Source of the DNA: Beta vulgaris subsp. vulgaris
Taxonomy: Eukaryota; Streptophyta; Magnoliopsida; Caryophyllales; Amaranthaceae
Direction of reading: 5' to 3'
Assembly (NCBI RefSeq): GCF_026745355.1
Contig: NC_079209.1
Coordinates: forward strand, 6,329,507 to 6,393,506
Length of the DNA stretch: 64,000 nt
In this document: positions 24,276 through 35,914 of the stretch, in pieces
Numbering within the stretch: the stretch's first letter is position 1
Layout: each line of letters starts with the position of its first letter
Translations under genes and position numbers: made by a program
Notes under the pieces: generated by a model
Database searches by the model: none
Seen by the model: only the letters and a program-made list of their open reading frames with translations
Told to the model about the DNA's origin: nothing

Positions 24276-26050
24276 CATACATCTAGGACTAAGGGTGGGA
24301 TTGGATTGTTCTCCTTTCAGTCCTTTGGTAAAGGATCTTTTTATGAGGTAATCTATCATGCCAAAGGAGACAAAAGAGGAATTTGACTTTAGGTTCTATA
24401 TTTCCTTTCCAAATTCATGTAAGGTCAACATAAAAGTCTGAGTCGGGGAACTGGCGAAACCCTTATGATTAACAAAACTAAGAATGATTAAATCTTTGCT
24501 AGATCGAGGACAGGAAAAGGAGTGCTCATAATCTGATCAATGATGTCATGAGGGAGGTCAATATAGATTCGGGACAAGCCCAAGGAATCCGGATCTAACA
24601 ATAACACGATGCATAGAACCACTCATGAGCCATTTGTCATACTAGACACTAATAGATTTGTCATTTCATAGATTATAGCTATATTGATCTTCGAGAAGGT
24701 CCACCCTTTTCCAATATTTTTTCAAGTGACAGAACCATTCTTGAATTGAGTAACATGATTCTTGTGAAAGTACTTAGATTTAACACAAACCTTGGCTACA
24801 TTAGAGGAATCCTGCAATATTTTTCATCTTGGCTTAGCCATATAGGTTATCTACCTTGATCTCGAATAACTAAGCTTCCTTGACACTTGGTAGAAACATG
24901 ATTTCTTTATGCACCAAATGAAGCTTCTTTTTATTTTGATTCCCCCCACCCCCACCCCCCCCACCCCCACCCCCACCCCCCTACACACATAAAGTTGTTA
25001 CAAAATTGATCCAGTTCTTTGAGAGTTTAAGCCAGGAGACAAGATGCTTGCATGTAGTAACCAACGATAGAGGGTTGAGTTAACGAGACAGTCTTCATGC
25101 CTTGGACAAGAATTGGTTTTCCATTTTGCAAGTCTAACCCTGACTTTAGAATTTGTGCACCATAAATTGAACTTGAGTCCGAGACGACTTCTTATGAGAG
25201 ATGCATAGTCCTAGATAAAGACCTAAGCCCTCATGTTCTTTGACATTAAGAGTATCTTGGAGGTGGGACTAAAGATCCTAGGGGATGTTTCGAGAGAAGG
25301 TTAGCTTACTGTTACTCTTATTGATTTTTGATCAGACAAAGAGCATAACTTCTCCAGCTTTTACCCAACTATAAACGCAATAGACTCATCAACTCTACCA
25401 AAATGAATAAGGTCATTTGCGAACATGAGGGGAGAGAGATGGATGTTTTTTCTCCCTACCCCAACTGGGATCCATTACTTATCCTTATATTCTTTGTAGA
25501 TCATTTGGAAAAAGGATTCCAAGCAGATATTGAAGAGATAAGGGGTCATGGGATCACCTTGCCGCAATCAACCCACACGAATAGCTAAACTTATCGAACT
25601 TATGACCATTAATAAGAATAGAAGAGGAGGCTTACGAAATGCCTTCCATAATTAAGTTGATGAACTTAAGGTCTAGGTCATTCTGTTCTAAGCACTGGTG
25701 CGTGAAACAACACTCAATATAATTATAGGACTTTACAAGGTCAATATTTAAAGCAAATCACCCCCACTTTCCTTTCTTCTTATGCATAGAATGAAGGACC
25801 TTTAATTTAAGGCAACCACGAGATTGATCTCAGGCCCCCACCCTTGATGAATTTGTTTTGGTTTTGGGAGATCCAATCAGGAATAAGCGGTGTAAGTCTA
25901 TTCACTAAAATCTTGGTCACATGCTTATAAAGCTCATTACACGGGCTTACGGGAGGAAATTGCTTTATAATTTTGATGTTTTAAATCTATTACATTTTGT
26001 ACATTGAACTATTTATATGATCTAGTTTGTAGAACTGATCAATGTTAGCC
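24200..26050 (-). pseudogene. Decayed LINE (L1-like) reverse transcriptase
   Basis: Read on the minus strand in shifting frames, the stretch 25870-25380 gives pieces of the non-LTR reverse transcriptase core. These are a FALNIDLVKSYNYIE-like segment (family form: the KAYDRLEW region), an SILINGHKFDKF segment, RQGDPMTPYLFNICLESFF after one frame change, and LSPLMFANDLIHFGR. The last corresponds to the FADD catalytic box, with the first Asp changed to Asn. Stops and frameshifts interrupt it throughout. Endonuclease and RNase H domains and the poly(A) tail were not identified, so the limits are rough. Confidence 0.6.
24942..24981. repeat. C5A-type array with G-quadruplex potential on the minus strand
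   Basis: About 40 bp consist almost only of CCCCC separated by single A. The minus strand therefore carries more than four runs of five or more G separated by single T, an ideal G-quadruplex pattern. It lies inside the LINE remnant. Confidence 0.85.
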
Positions 26051-26764
26051 TAGTCTGGCCTGAAAAATGCTTGGACTTTGCAGATTTTTTAGGATGGTAT
26101 TTTGGACCCGATTTATATTTGTTTGGAACGGGTTTTGGGCAACTTAAAAATGATTTTTTAGTTCAAATTTTGGTTCGAAAAAGCGAACTTTGGGCACCAA
26201 AAAGCGGCCTAAAATTTTGCTTTATCCCGAGTTGACTTGCAATTTCGTCACACCTACTACTTTGAAATTGTTCGTGGACATCCAAAAGTGAAAAATGTTA
26301 AAAACAGGGAAAGCACATCATATACATCAATTTCATCCAACATATGGGGAAAGACTAGGTTTTTTGCATGTGGGTCAGATAAGATCCTCCTACATTTAGC
26401 TCATGAGCTACGGTGTGTCAACTTGGCATAGTACAAAAACTTGATTGTATAACAAGAAGTTTTAAGGGAGGTTTAGTTTGGAGTCTTCATGAAAGGGTAA
26501 GGGCATCAAGTAAGTCGATTCCCTTAATTATTGTTTGTTAGATCCATTTAATCATTCTCTTAATCTCTTTACCCCTTGGTTACCCCCAATCTCCTCTATA
26601 CTAACTCCCCCAGTCCCGACCTTCACCCAAGGTTTCAATTACCCTTTCTAAAGTATAAAAATATATAAAGCTATATAGAAAAAAAACAATGTGAAATATG
26701 GTTGCAAGTTAACAATTGGAATGATGTATTGGCGACAATAAGAATTGAAGGCAATGTGGTGATA

Positions 26765-27130
26765 GTTCTCCACTGATACATGTGGATGCCTCCTTTGTTA
26801 ATATGATGGTCCCGGTAGGGAGTGATTTGAAGTCATGAAGGTCGTTCGGCAATAGGCTTTCGGAATTGTTGTTTTGCTACTGACTCTCTTACTGTTGAAT
26901 GAATGGCCATTAGAGGTTGCTTCTAGTATAATCGTGGGGAGGCCATTATCTAGTCTAACTGCAGGATCACGACGAATCTCATCCTCCATGAAAATGTATC
27001 CAACAAATACTTTAACATCATTGATATGTGCGGAAAATGGCGGAGTAATCTCACTCAGGTGCAGATCGAGTAATATATGCGTGAAGAAAATAAGATAGCA
27101 CATGCAATGACCAAAGCATGTATGTCTAAA
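26765..27130 (+). pseudogene. RNase H-like (RVT_3) domain remnant
   Basis: Across several frames the plus strand reads VDASF near 26785, then a hydrophobic helix region (LLNEWPLEVASSIIVGRPL, about 26895-26950), and ends with REENKIAHAMTKA (27080-27118). That last motif matches the end of plant LINE-type RNase H domains (the R-E-x-N-x-x-A-H-x-x-A-K pattern). Stops and frame changes show it is dead. It could be the 3' part of a LINE or a relic of a stand-alone RVT_3 gene. Confidence 0.5.
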
Positions 27131-27607
27131 ACGAAATGCAATCTAACTAGGACTTTTCCGCTATCGCACCAGTTATTATATGAACTATTATGTTGCAGAT
27201 TATATCAAACCTTAGTTATTTTATCTAAGTTCTATTTCTTTTCTTTTATGACATCACGAAAACGTATCTAAATTTATTGGAAAAATTTATTCTAATAATC
27301 CAACCTTTGGATTTTGGACTGTTCGCTCAACATAATCGCACCTTTTAATACTCCGACCTTTTAGCATTATCTGCTCATTTTGACTGTAACCTGATGGAAC
27401 AAGTTGATGACCAGTAGAATGAGTTAATTGCACATGTGTGACGTGTCGAGTTCTAATCATTTTGATTTAATTAACTAATTTACATTTGAATTAAATTAAC
27501 TAAAATAGAGAACTACCCACCCCACCACCAAGGCACCACTCCAACAACACCACCACCAAGGCTAACCACTCCCACTTCAACCTACACCGCCACCAACCAC
27601 CACCATA

Positions 27608-27680
27608 CAGTCACACAACTCATATGCACCCCGTGCAAGACCACGAACTCACCCCTGCTAAATCTCCATTGTTGCAACTC
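27608..27680. repeat. Left copy of a 75-bp direct repeat flanking the gypsy element
   Basis: The sequence from CAGTCACACAACTC through CCCGTGCAAGACCAC to GTTGCAACTCC abuts the outer edge of the left LTR. A copy with roughly 80% identity lies at 35913-35986, just outside the right LTR, in the same direction. It is far too long and diverged for a target-site duplication. Confidence 0.75.
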
Positions 27681-28459
27681 CGTCACATCTTAATTTTTCG
27701 ATTTTGTCGCGAGGGCACTAGATCACAATCTAATTAGCCCAACAAGTTAATCGTACGATAAATCACAACGACATTAATTCACACTCAAAGTATTTAATAA
27801 GGCATATCAATTTTATTTCATAGTAGAGTTCGTACATTCATTAAACCCCTTAGACAGTCCCGAAGGCCGTCTATATATAGGCAGTGATGACAGAGACAAA
27901 CCCCTCTATCTAAGCAAAGTGCTCTAGCAACTGCCAACATATGTGGCACAAGCATGTAGTAATAAAACTCCAAGGAGCACACCTGAATATGCGACCATGC
28001 GCCTAGTCGACAATAATTGTTCACACTAACCTTCGTGTCGCTTCGCTCCTCATATACTGCCCATGACACGGGCGCAGGACACACATGCACCTTATTCCCA
28101 CATCTATTCATTATTTACTGAATAGTGAGCACATGTCCATCACGCACACGTGTATAACACATGACCAAGCATCCCAACAACCATACGTTATTCACACAAC
28201 ACACTAAGGCAAGGCACCATGCTTCCAGCACACATGAACCATGCCCTAAACCTAGTAGCTCAACCAACCCTCTCAAAAGGCATCCACTTAGGAAATTTTC
28301 AAGATCACACTCAACGTGCCTTTGCTTGGCTTAGACCATGTTATGCCTTCATCACGTCACATCGCCGTCCATGGTCCACCCTGACTCAACCAAGGTAGAT
28401 TTAGTTGTTCCCCCGACCAAGGACACACCATGCCCGACGTGCACATAAGGGTCTTACAA
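27681..28459 (-). mobile_element. 3' LTR of Ty3/gypsy element
   Basis: This aligns along its whole length with the LTR at 35166-35914 (for example the shared GGGCACTAGATCACAATCTA and CACTCAAAGTATTTAATAAG). The edges are slightly damaged: its outer end reads CGTCACAT where the other LTR reads TGTCACAA. Many substitutions and small indels relative to the other LTR show an old insertion. Confidence 0.85.
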
Positions 28460-28740
28460 ACTACCGCTACTTGAAGAGCTTGACGCCCTCGTCAAGTACT
28501 CCTTAACCTTGTCCTCTAAATGTCAAAGTGTTGTGTCTCTCTCCCAAGATACCTCTGATATGGGACAACCTTTTCATTTAACTAAGTACTCAATCTGTCA
28601 ATTCTTTTTACTTTGTCCCAACACTCGACGATCCAGAATCACTTCCACTTCCTTAGTGAACTGTTTCCGGATTGTTGGTGGGTTCCTCTTTGATGTTGGA
28701 TCCAGACCTCCCACATCCTCATGATATGACATCAGATAAC

Positions 28741-29121
28741 TCATGGTGAAATGTCGTATGAACTTCTAATCGATCTCTCCGACAACATTAGCTTGTACGC
28801 TGCTGCACCAACTTTTTGCACAACCTTAAAGGGACAATCGTATCTCGGAATCAAGGATCTTTGAGCAAACCTGGTACTTACATTTTTTCGAATTTGGGGT
28901 GTAATATTCAACAACACTTTATCCCCAACACCAAATTCCAAAGGCCTCCTACCTTTGTGCGCATACTTTTTCATGCGGTGGGCTGCCATCTCAAGGTTAT
29001 CCCTCGCCTCTTCCATCAACTCTTGATGGCTTCTAGCAAAGCGATGTGCCACTGGACGTCCCACATCCTTGCTCTTCTTTATTATCTCATGTGGGGTTAG
29101 AGCCTGCCACCGCATTGCCAA
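28741..29121 (-). pseudogene. Integrase C-terminal fragment of the gypsy element
   Basis: The 126-codon frame contains VAHRFARSHQELMEEARDNL, AAHRMKKYAHKGRRPLEFGV and GDKVLLNITPQI. This matches the Ty3/gypsy integrase C-terminal region, where a coiled helix is followed by the GDxV(L/W)L box and the PF-x-V-x-x-KVGxxAYKL segment. The 3' LTR follows. Further integrase sequence continues to about 29690 in broken frames and is cut there by the solo LTR. Confidence 0.8.
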
Positions 29122-30119
29122 CTCAAAAGGACTTCACCCTGTAGATGAACTCTTATGCAAGTTTAACAAAACTTAGCAGTGTCTAAGAGTTCTAACCAAT
29201 TTTTCTTGGAAGCCGTCACATAATGTCGCAAGTACTCTTCCAACAAGGCATTAATATGCTCCGTCTGACCATCCGTTTGAAGATGATTCACGGTTGAAAA
29301 CTTAAGTTGGGATCCATTTAAGTTAAACAAAGCCGACCAAAACCTAATGATGTCGCTAGTAGCCCAAAATACTTCACCGCAAAGCCAACAAAAAGCTTCA
29401 CTGCATCATTGGCTGAACGTGCAGTAGGGGCTAGAACAAACACATACATCATACTTCGAGAATCTATCTACTACAACCATGATGGTCAACCGCTATCCAT
29501 TCACTTCATGAAACCCAGATATAAAATCCATAGAAATCGAAACCAAAGGTTTCTACGCCGATGGATAAAGGTTGTAGAAGACCCACCTCCTTGCGTATCT
29601 CGATTTTATCTAACTTACACACAAGGCAAGACTTGACATAGGCCTCCATTTCTCATAATATCTTTGGCCAGAAATAACTTCTTTCTAGCACGCTTGTGTA
29701 ACCCCCCGATAATTCTTTATTTTCCAAAATACCTTTTTCAATATAAAACTTACAGAATAATCAAAGTATTATCGTCGTGTGATAACGTATCGGCTTATTC
29801 AGAATTTTGCAGCGGAAAATAATATAAATAAACTTTATAAATAAAACTTAGTCAACTAAAAAGTCGACTTTAAAAGTCAAACCAATGAAAAGTCAAAGTC
29901 AACCTCAAAAGAAAAAGTCAATTACAATAGTCAAAGTCAACTACGAAAAAGTATAAAGTCAGCAAAAATGTAAAGTCAACGTACACAAGTCTCCAAATCC
30001 CTAACCCATGATGGATCATCTTCAAGCCTGTAATGGACGATGCATTATTGATCCCGAGAGACTGCTCACCAAATGGGTCATCACATGATCAATAAGGCAT
30101 AGTTATGATCAACACATAC

Positions 30120-31658
30120 CACTAGTAGAATAAATGCTATTTGCCGCGGTGATATTGCTGCGATTTTACCTATACGCAACAGTATAACACGCAAAAAGAA
30201 AAGAAAAAATAGAAATTAACAATATTGATGCGGTTCCCGCCCAAAACCACAACAATATTGTCTACCGGACACTTTTTAAAAATAAAGTGGGGCCCTGAAC
30301 AGCAAATATTGCTGCGGTTTCCACGTAGGACCGCAGCAATATATGCTGAACTAACAAAAAAAAAAAGGAGCTCCTGTTGAAAATATAAAAGACAACTTAG
30401 GGTTTTTCTTTCATTCTGTCAAGAGAGGCGCCTCTCCTCTCCTTCCTCTCTCTCTCTCTCCTCGTTTCCTCTCAGCCTTCGTTTTTTCTCACCCTCCTCC
30501 TCCCTCACTGTCGCCACAAAGCCTCCTTCGTCGCTCACTCTCCTCGTCGCCGCATCTGTTCGCAAGTCGCTCGACTCTCCTTCGTCGCTCATTCTCCTCG
30601 TCGCCACAAAGCCTCTCAGCCTTCGTCGCTCGCTCCCTCGTCGCCGCATCTGTTCGCAAGTCGCTCGACGCAACAAAGCTTCCTTCTTCGCCATCAACAA
30701 TTGTTCGCTCACTCTCCTCGGCGCCGCATCTGTTCGCAATTCACTCGAAATCACCATCTTCGCGAAATTTCGCAGTCGGCGAGTTCATCTTCGCTCAAGC
30801 CCGCTCAACGGCGTTTTCAGATCTGAATTTCAATTTTATTTTCAGTCGGCGAGTTCACTCGAAATCTACAGTGATGTTCTTTATTTTATTTTTAGATCTG
30901 AATTTCAATTTTAAATGTAAATGATGGCGTTTCGTATTCTACATTCTTTATTTTATTTTCAGATATGAATTTCAATTTTAGATGTAAATGATGATTTTGG
31001 ATTGAATTTTTCGATTTGCGTGGTGGTTGCTGGTGGTGGTTGTTGGGAGAATGCCGCCAGTTTGTTGTTGGTTCGAAATCAGAAATGATGTTCTTTATTT
31101 ATCAGCTTTGTTTTGATTTTTTTATATATTATTGTCAATAGGGTCTCTGTATCTGTATTATTTTTTTCGTTTTTTTTGAATTATTTTTATCAGCTTTGTT
31201 TTGATTTTTTTATATATTATTGTAATTAGGGTTTGCAAATATTATTTTTATTGAATATATAGTTTGGTTTAGTTGCATTTTGTGTTGTTATTGTATTTTA
31301 ATGCAGCAATAGTCTCCTTGAATGAGAGATTGATAGTGGATGGGTTTGTTGTTGGTTTTATTCTTTTAAATTTAATTGTAAAATGCAAAAAAAAAAATTT
31401 TTTTTTTTCTATACCAGGTCATATTGCTGCGGTTTTGACCAGAAACCGCAGCAATATACTGGATTTTTTATGATAAAAAATGATAATATTGCTGCGGTTT
31501 TATGCTAAAAACCGCATTAATATGTTGAGATATTGCAACGGTTTTAAACCGCAGCAATATAATTAATACCTATTGCTGCCCTCTTAATTGCTGCGCGCCC
31601 AAAACCGCAGCAATAGGACACTTTTTAACCGCAACAAGTAGCATTTATTCTACTACTG
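30120..31658. mobile_element. Non-autonomous CACTA element, 1.54 kb
   Basis: The left end is CACTAGTAGAATAAATGC. The right end on the minus strand is CAGTAGTAGAATAAATGC, continuing into a matching TTGYYGCGGT. The 3-bp target duplication TAC lies at 30117-30119 and 31659-31661. Sub-terminal regions are full of TTGCTGCGGTTTT-type motifs in both orientations (30130-30340 and 31415-31625), as expected for CACTA transposase binding zones. No transposase is present. Confidence 0.85.
30420..30760. repeat. Imperfect tandem repeats inside the CACTA element
   Basis: A 45-55 bp unit around CTCCTCGTCGCCGCATCTG and TTCGCAAGTCGCTCGAC occurs about three times with rearranged partial copies. It follows an AGGGTTTTTC/CT-rich stretch that resembles a plant gene leader. 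The minus-strand open frame covering it (30419-30757) is an Arg-rich repeat artefact. Confidence 0.6.
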
Positions 31659-32830
31659 TACACATAAATCATGTAATCAACAAAGTTGAGTACTGCATAG
31701 TAAATAAATAAATAAATAAAACCTAACAATATGATACTAATAAATATTAAGCAGGAATAATTAATGATATAACCACATTGCAGACTACTTTTACTGAGCT
31801 AAACTCCACAACTAATAGATTAGTTAATTTAGATGGAATAGTTAATGGAACGATTTGTCTAAACCAAAACCAGTCTTCAATCTAGAAGACGAAGTACGGG
31901 AGCGACTCTTCCGTACTTCCCTGACCTACAATATCGTGGAACCTAACTTTAAAATAAAAATAGGACACGGTGATTAATCCAGCCCCAAGAAAAGTCGTGG
32001 GCTACCACCATGTAATCCAACTCATACTTGTCCAACACTTCAGACGCATGCACAAGTCTAAAACTATTGCTATCCACGTTTCACTTTACATGATTAACAA
32101 TTTATTCACTTGTTATGACTCACAAGTAGGAGGAATAATATAATCATCAAACAATCATAAACTTCCATTTTTATCTTAGGATTAGATAAGATGATCATCA
32201 ACTTAACAAACCAAGATTAATTCTAACTTTTAATCCATAACTTCCTTTATTTGTTAACCAACCAAACTTTCATAGGTATAATAATCAACTTACCAAATAA
32301 GGCCCTCGTTCCTCATAAAGTAATTAAATAATAATCCAAAGGGAACAACATGATTCAATCATGATCCAAAACCAACATAAATATTAATCCCTTATGTAAA
32401 ATTAATAAAATAAAGTTCCCAAATCCCATATGTTTGCATCAATCTTCCATACAAACATAATATCAACATCACGATCAACATGCTTCACACAACGACATAA
32501 AAAATGCAAATCCAATTTAATAAAATCCACATATATATGAACTAAAAATAGTTTATTATACATGATACTACATAATTCTCATCATTAGGACATGATACCA
32601 ATCCAATCAACATATAGTTATGTACTACCTTGTGTAGACAAATCGAGAGGCCACTTTCACAACCTTAAAAGTACCTAAAGAGAATTCTCCGCCTAAAATA
32701 ACCAATATAATCCACATCAATACTTTATAAATTTCCAGCAATAATGAAATACTTTAAATCCTTCTTAAAAGTGTTTAAAAACCTTTCTTATCATTATAAC
32801 TTAATTAGTAAAGGAAAAATTGACAATAGA

Positions 32831-33147
32831 GGTCTGAACTTTGGGTGATAATTTTTAAAAGGTCTGAACTATTGATTAACCTGTGTAAGTCCCAACTTTA
32901 GGGGGTCTTAACTTTTAGCAGGCCTTAGTGACTTAAAACTGGCTTAATAGGTCATCACTTGTAAAACTTGGGTCACATCAGAAGGGTTAAATGAGGGAGG
33001 GATGTAGGAATTAGGTGAGATTTAAAAAAAAAAACTTTAGTTTTAAGTCGTCGAGGCTCGCTAAAAGTTAAGACCCCCTAAAGTTGGGACCTACATAGGT
33101 TAATCAATAGTTCATACCTTTTAAAAATTATCACCCAAAGTTCAGTC
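32831..33147. mobile_element. MITE with long terminal inverted repeats
   Basis: About 100 bp at the left (from GGTCTGAACTTTGGGTGATA through CTTTAGGGGGTCTTAACTTT) reappears as the reverse complement at the right end with few mismatches. The two arms are separated by about 110 bp. The whole can fold into a near-perfect stem. It lies within the solo LTR, so it is a fourth nesting level. No transposase is visible and the target duplication is unclear. Confidence 0.7.
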
Positions 33148-34300
33148 ACCGGTGTCGGTTGTGGCGGTAGTTCGGTCGATCACGAAGGAGGAGGAGGACC
33201 AGAGGAAAAAGAGAGGAAGAGAGAAAAGAGGAGGGGGTCGAAAATTTTGGGGAAAAGGAGGAGAGAGAAAATATGTGTGAGAAATTGGGGTTTTGGGGAG
33301 TTTATATAGATTCCCTTTTTTGGGCTTAGTAAAAGGTGATTGAGCCAAAAATAATATTTAATGGTTGATGATTTGAGTCGTTGGGTTCCTCATACCCAAT
33401 TTAAAATTCTTTTTACAAACCCAAAAGTATTTTAAGCTATTCAAATATATTTCAAAGCATGACTAAATAAAATATTTGATTTTCTTAAATCATTAAGGAA
33501 ATTCGTTAGACTTTCAAATAGTCAACCTTTCAAGAAATAAATTGTTTAAATAATAAAATATATATAAAAATACATTAAAATATATTTATAAAATTCATAA
33601 TTTTTCGGGCAATTACAACTTGAGTCCCTTACCTTCCAGGGTGGCCGGCCCAAACAATTGCACGAACTGATCTTATCATTTTGTGCCTCTATATGCCCGT
33701 GGGAACGTACAACTTATGCCCCTTTGTTAACACAACCCATTATCAATCCAATACCTCCGCACCGAACCATCTTTCACTTGACCACACAAAGGAATATATT
33801 CTGGATTGTTCTTGCTTTTCTCACACACTAGCTTAGTAAGGTCCGATTCAACTGTCTAAATAGCCGGAAACACCTCTTGCGTTTTATGACTAAGAGCATC
33901 CTGTACCATGTTGTGTCTAACTAGCTTATGCTCTTAAGTGGAATCATATTCCTCCAGAAATTCCTTCCAACAGGCTTGTTTAGGCGACAAGTTCTTCTGA
34001 GATTGGGCAAACGTGTTGGCAACATTATCGGTGAGCACTATAAACTTCGTATCCAACAAGTAATGCCGCCAAATTCATAGGCAATGCACGACCGCAAGCA
34101 TCTCTTACTCTGTGTTGAGTATCTCTCCTCCACATCTTTGAGCTTTCGACCCTCGAAAGCTATTGGATGTCCTTATTGGACCAGAACCTAATAACTCTGC
34201 GGGAGGCATCATTGTGTAGTTCAAATGTCTTGTCAAACTCTGGAAGCTTGAGCACTGGACCAGGTGAGATTGTACATTTCAGATCCTCAAAAGCATATTG

Positions 34301-34561
34301 TCACCTTTCTGTCCATTCCCACGCTTGATTTTTCTTAAACAAATCGGTCAACAATGATACTTTCTGTGAGTAGCCTTTTATGACCTTCTGATAGTGGTTG
34401 GCTAAACCAAGAAAGATCAACAACTCCGAGACAAATTTAGGTTGATCTGAATCCATAATGGCCTTTATATTGGCCTCATCCATCCGCACGCTGCCCTTAT
34501 TGATTTTATGTCCAAGGAATATAATCTCAGGTCGAGCAAATTCACATTTCTCTATTTTCAC
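34301..34561 (-). pseudogene. Gypsy reverse transcriptase, C-terminal part
   Basis: The frame reads KIEKCEFARPEIIFLGHKI, then LLIFLGLANHYQKVIKGYS. These match the stretch after the catalytic box in Ty3/gypsy RT and the connection to RNase H. The catalytic box itself ([10 protein letters not shown] on the minus strand, about 34665-34635) is readable just upstream in another frame, so a frameshift separates the two parts. Confidence 0.8.
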
Positions 34562-34803
34562 ATGTAGCTCATGCCCCTTAGTTTTCCAAAGACCAACGTA
34601 AGATGTCTAACATGTTCATGTAATGTTTTTGAATACAAAACAATGTCATCCAAATAAACAACACAAAAACAATCGAGATACTTAAAGCACATCATTCATT
34701 AAATGACCTAAGGTAGTCGGGGAATTAGTGAGCCCAAACAACAATTACAAGGAATTCAAAAGAATCATATCTAGTTACACAAGTGGTTTTTGATTTGTCA
34801 CCT

Positions 34804-35133
34804 TCAACGATCCTCATGCCAATAACCAGAACCTAAATCGAGTTTGGTGAGGTAGGTAGCCTTCGACAATTTGTCAAATAAATCATACCTTCGCGAGATT
34901 GGGTACTTGTTCTTCACCTTAACCTTGTTCAAAGTCATATAGTCCACACACATGCAGAGGGACCCATATGCCTTCTTCTGGAATAAACCAGGTGCAGCAT
35001 AAGGGGCCTTAGATGGTTGAATAAATACATATTCCAACAACCCATCTAATTGCTTCCAAAGTTCTGCCAACTCGGATGGACCCAATTCGGTAGGCTCCGA
35101 AACATTATTGAACTTAGATTTTTCACGAGGCAT
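34804..35133 (-). pseudogene. Gypsy reverse transcriptase, N-terminal part
   Basis: It begins at an ATG only about 18 bp past the primer-binding site. It contains SKAPYAAPGLFQKKAYGSL, CMCVDYMTLNKVKVKNKYPI and LTKLDLGSGY, the first blocks of Ty3/gypsy reverse transcriptase. The short distance to the primer site means gag and protease have been lost. The frame breaks after the GSGYW block. Confidence 0.85.
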
Positions 35134-35150
35134 GGATAATCACGAGCCTT

Positions 35151-35162
35151 GCTCTGATACCA
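35151..35162 (-). other. Primer-binding site, initiator Met tRNA type
   Basis: The minus strand reads TGGTATCAGAGC three bases inside the 5' LTR end. This is the standard plant LTR-retrotransposon primer site complementary to the 3' end of initiator methionine tRNA. It fixes the element's orientation. Confidence 0.9.
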
Positions 35163-35165
35163 AAT

Positions 35166-35914
35166 TGTCACAACGTAATTTTTCGATTTTGCTGTGAGGG
35201 CACTAGATCACAATCTAATCAGCCTAACATGTTAACCTTACGATAAATTACAACAATATTAATTCACACTCAAAGTATTTAATAAGGCACAATTGTAGAG
35301 TTCATACATTCATCAGACCCCTTATACAGGCCCCGAGGTCGTCTATAGATAGGCAGTAATGATAGAGACAAGCCCCTCTAAGCAAAGTAACTGCTCTAGT
35401 AAGTGCCAACATACTTGGCACAAGCATGCAATATAATAAAACTCCAAGGAGCGCGCCTAGTCAACATAACTATCCACACTAACTGTCGCTTCCCTTCGCT
35501 CCTCGTACTCTACCCATGACACGGCCGCGTGGCACACACATGCCTTTATTTCCCACACCTTTTCATTATTTACCGGATACTGAGCGTGTGCCCATCATGC
35601 ACACGTGCATAGCACATGACCAATCATCCCAGCAGCTATACACTATGCAAACAACATGCTAAGGCAAGACACCATGCTCCCAGCGCACATGAGCCATGCA
35701 CTAGACCTAGTAACTCAGCCAACCCTATCAAAAGGCATCCACTTATGATATTTCCAAGGTCACAATCAACGTGCCTTGGCTTGTCTTAGCCCACACTATG
35801 CCTTCACGACCTCGCATCGTCGTCCATACTCCAGCTTGACTCAACCAAAGTAGATCTAGGTGTTCCCCGTTCCAAGGACACACCACGCCAACATGCACAT
35901 AAGGGTCTTACACA
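35166..35914 (-). mobile_element. 5' LTR of Ty3/gypsy element
   Basis: 749 bp, bounded by TGTGTAAGACCC (minus strand, from 35914) and GTTGTGACA (ending at 35166), so TG...CA. The primer-binding site follows directly. It pairs with the LTR at 27681-28459. Confidence 0.88.

Larger units (their letters stand above)
29697..33617 (-). mobile_element. Solo LTR of a second retrotransposon, itself carrying insertions
   Basis: The ends are TGTAACCCCCCGAT (29697) and, on the minus strand, TGTAATTGCCCGAA (33617). The flanks GCTTG (29692-29696) and ACTTG (33618-33622) make a 4/5-matching 5-bp target-site duplication. With the CACTA element removed, the length is about 2.4 kb, close to the 2.42-kb LTR at 42681-45105, whose ends are of the same TGTAACACCCC type. 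On the minus strand a TATATAAAC box near 33310 followed by a CT-rich leader suggests the LTR promoter. No coding sequence or internal domain is present, so recombination between two LTRs probably removed the rest. Confidence 0.75.
27681..35914 (-). mobile_element. Degenerate Ty3/gypsy LTR retrotransposon, with nested insertions
   Basis: It has two directly repeated LTRs (27681-28459 and 35166-35914). Next to the high-coordinate LTR, on the minus strand, is the primer-binding site TGGTATCAGAGC (35162-35151), complementary to the initiator Met tRNA. In minus-strand order come a 5' LTR, a primer-binding site, reverse transcriptase pieces (35133-34300), RNase H-like sequence and, after the interrupting solo LTR (29697-33617), integrase to its C-terminus (28741) and the 3' LTR. 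Domain order RT-RNaseH-IN marks it as gypsy. Gag and protease are not found: the first coding stretch after the primer site is already the start of RT. Frameshifts and stops make it non-functional. Confidence 0.88.

Noticed and set aside
30419..30757. 112-codon Arg/Glu-rich minus-strand frame
   Set aside because: Produced by the tandem TCGTCGCC repeats inside the CACTA element; composition-driven.
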